Shown: positions 7,495-8,114 of the stretch, one piece after another
Layout: the number at the start of each line of letters is the position of its first letter
Position numbering within the stretch: the stretch's first letter is position 1
Assembly: GCA_964612995.1 (NCBI GenBank)
Contig: CAZTGE010000170.1
Location: 1 to 8,114, forward strand
Source of the DNA: SLQH01 sp964612995
GTDB lineage: Bacteria; Planctomycetota; UBA11346
DNA length: 8,114 nt
Direction of reading: 5' to 3'
The notes under the pieces: model-generated
Seen by the model: only the letters and a program-made list of their open reading frames with translations
Told to the model about the DNA's origin: nothing
Database searches by the model: none
Position numbers and translations under genes: made by a program

Positions 7495-7536
7495 TCAGCG
7501 GCGCCGTAGGCGTCCGTCTGAATTGCCTTGTTCGGA
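7480..7536 (+). mobile_element. attC-like recombination site, left border of cassette
   Basis: The layout is R''-spacer-hairpin-spacer-R'. R'' is GTCCAAC (7480-7486), a full match to the integron consensus RYYYAAC. The hairpin pairs 7493-7505 with 7509-7524 around a GTA loop (12-13 pairs including one G-T), with unpaired C7515, T7517 and A7522 all on the right arm. The 3' spacer is GCCTT and R' is GTTCGGA (7530-7536). One-sided extrahelical bases are what integron integrases use to choose the strand. R' differs from GTTRRRY at its fourth and last bases, which is the main weakness. The TAA of the truncated esterase lies inside this site. Confidence 0.6.
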
Positions 7537-7547
7537 TCTTTTTGTTT

Positions 7548-7575
7548 ACCACAGAGGACACAGAGAGCGCAGAGG
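7548..7575 (+). repeat. Left arm of a perfect 28-bp inverted repeat
   Basis: This 28-base purine-rich arm begins ACCACAGAGGACACAGAGA and is the exact reverse complement of 7965-7992. It lies 10 bases beyond the stop codon of the GxxExxY gene, so the repeat brackets the gene tightly at both ends. From general memory, repeats of this ACCACAGAGG type occur near GxxExxY genes in many bacteria; I cannot confirm that here. Confidence 0.95.
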
Positions 7576-7585
7576 AGAGGCTGTT

Positions 7586-7960
7586 TCATAGTTTGAACCT
7601 TTCTATGCCATCTACCAGCTTCTTGACGTTGAAATTGATCAGGAGCCCTGTGTTGATTCCTGATAGCTTCATATAGGTCAAGAGCTGTGCCTGATGAATG
7701 CCCATGACCTTCTCGACGGCCTTCAGCTCAAGAACGACTCGAGCGTCAACGATACAGTCAACCCGATAGCCGCAGTCGAGATGCAGCTCTTTGTAGGTCA
7801 CTGGCATCGGACACTCAAGTCGGAAGGGAAGACTTGCTAGGCGAAGCTCATACGCCAGGCACTGTTGATAAGCAGATTCGAGCAATCCTGGACCAAGAGT
7901 CCGATGAACTTCTATGGCACAGCCGATCACTGCTCGAGTTAAGGGGTCCTGCTCTGCCAT
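7586..7960 (-). CDS. GxxExxY protein (PDDEXK-like nuclease family)
   Basis: A 124-residue protein with the name-giving motif GLLESAY (G25, E28, Y31). A PDDEXK-type core follows: YRVD with D68, then VVLELK with E78 and K80. QAQLLTYMK (90-98) and GLLINF (106-111) complete the usual family pattern. The fold belongs to the restriction-endonuclease-like superfamily, but the cellular role of these small proteins is not established, so nuclease activity is inference. The start at 7960 gives the usual length; GAGG sits 4 bases upstream and comes from the inverted-repeat arm itself. The open frame runs on to 8047, but that extension (NHRGHRERRGR) is just translated repeat and is probably not protein. 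The gene points opposite to the flanking esterase and reductase, and needs its own promoter. A TTGAAC at 8008-8013 could be a -35, with no good -10. Confidence 0.88.
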   Translation of the reverse strand: MAEQDPLTRAVIGCAIEVHRTLGPGLLESAYQQCLAYELRLASLPFRLECPMPVTYKELHLDCGYRVDCIVDARVVLELKAVEKVMGIHQAQLLTYMKLSGINTGLLINFNVKKLVDGIERFKL

Positions 7961-7964
7961 TCTG

Positions 7965-7992
7965 CCTCTGCGCTCTCTGTGTCCTCTGTGGT
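7965..7992 (-). repeat. Right arm of the perfect 28-bp inverted repeat
   Basis: The exact reverse complement of 7548-7575, ending 5 bases before the GxxExxY start codon. It supplies the only visible ribosome-binding sequence for that gene. On the plus strand it is followed by six T residues (7992-7997). Beyond the perfect 28 bp, similarity to the other arm resumes at the R boxes. Confidence 0.95.
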
Positions 7993-8000
7993 TTTTTGAA

Positions 8001-8060
8001 TCCGAACGTTCAAGGTAACTGACGCCGCGAAGCGGCGTCCAGTTCACCGCCTTGTTCGAT
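8001..8060 (+). mobile_element. attC-like recombination site, right border of cassette
   Basis: R'' is TCCGAAC (8001-8007), followed by the spacer GTTCAA. The stem is GGT-AACTG-ACGCCGC (8014-8028), loop GAA, and GCGGCGT-CAGTT-ACC on the other arm, with single extra C residues at 8039 and 8045. That is 15 perfect pairs and two extrahelical bases, both on the right arm and 6 positions apart, close to the spacing in known attC sites. The spacer GCCTT and R' GTTCGAT (8054-8060) follow. The inner part resembles attC of aadA-type cassettes in layout. R' departs from GTTRRRY only at the fourth base. Confidence 0.65.
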
Positions 8061-8095
8061 CGTAACTACTCAGGCCTATTTCTGTGCTCTCATAA

Positions 8096-8114
8096 ACCAC
8101 AGAGAACACAGAGA
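8096..8114 (+). repeat. Third copy of the ACCACAGAGG repeat, cut by window end
   Basis: ACCACAGAGAACACAGAGA matches the first 19 bases of the inverted-repeat arm at 7548 with one mismatch, and in the same orientation. It begins 41 bases into what would be the next cassette (from 8055), and is truncated by the window edge. It suggests a second repeat-bracketed gene to the right. Confidence 0.85.

Larger units (their letters stand above)
7531..8054 (+). mobile_element. 524-bp integron-like gene cassette carrying a GxxExxY gene
   Basis: The borders are drawn at the G^TT cut points of the two attC-like sites (after 7530 and after 8054). The composition drops clearly in GC compared with the genes to the left. 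The cassette's own boxes match: its right-hand R'' TCCGAAC (8001-8007) is the exact complement of GTTCGGA at its left border, as an excised circular cassette requires. Size and single-gene content fit an integron cassette. Unusually, the gene points back toward the left border. No integrase or attI is in the window, so this could be part of a larger array or an integrase-less cluster. A chance resemblance or another type of mobile element remains possible. Confidence 0.55.

Noticed and set aside
7961..8047. Longer N-terminus of the GxxExxY protein
   Set aside because: The extension is translated inverted repeat and site hairpin; the start at 7960 gives the usual family length.
7548..8114. CRISPR array made of the ACCACAGAGG repeats
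   Set aside because: There are only three copies, in two orientations and at irregular spacing, with a gene between two of them; there are no regular spacers.

Overview
The window is high-GC bacterial DNA from about 1 to 7,490 and visibly lower in GC from about 7,540 to the end. Shine-Dalgarno sites are clear. The gene set (paired class A/B-like small heat-shock proteins, a monomeric B12-dependent ribonucleotide reductase, an outer-membrane-type lipoprotein) suits a GC-rich proteobacterium. A gammaproteobacterium such as a purple sulfur bacterium is a guess; nothing here proves it.

Layout. (1) Positions 1-62 hold two 23-bp GC-rich tandem units and a perfect hairpin, lying just past the 3' end of a minus-strand operon. 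(2) 80-2756 (minus) is a two-gene unit: a family 3 glycoside hydrolase of the beta-N-acetylglucosaminidase type, followed 13 bp later by a HAD-superfamily hydrolase. (3) 2971-3752 (minus) is a pair of Hsp20/alpha-crystallin chaperones, 11 bp apart, with a possible 3' hairpin. (4) 3753-4091 is the divergent intergenic region. It has a hairpin in the heat-shock leader and a weak sigma-54-like site. (5) 4092-6326 (plus) encodes an adenosylcobalamin-dependent (class II) ribonucleotide reductase with all expected cysteines. (6) 6389-7494 is a broken lipoprotein/esterase gene: one frameshift near 7,055, and an end cut off shortly after the nucleophile motif.

(7) From 7480 to the end the sequence changes character. 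Two sites of 57-60 bp (7480-7536 and 8001-8060) each have the layout of an integron attC recombination site: outer R boxes, unpaired spacers, and an inner bulged hairpin with all extra bases on one arm. Both end in GCCTTGTTCG. They bound a 524-bp cassette (7531-8054). The cassette's own right-hand R'' box is the exact complement of its left-hand R' box, as expected of an integron cassette. Inside is a reverse-oriented GxxExxY (PDDEXK-type) gene, tightly bracketed by a perfect 28-bp inverted repeat. A third, near-identical copy of that repeat begins at 8096, so a further cassette of the same kind probably continues beyond the window. No integrase gene is present here.

The core genes look like ordinary housekeeping and stress functions. 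The attC-like cassette carrying a GxxExxY gene inside an inverted repeat, abutting a truncated esterase, is the part most worth following up.
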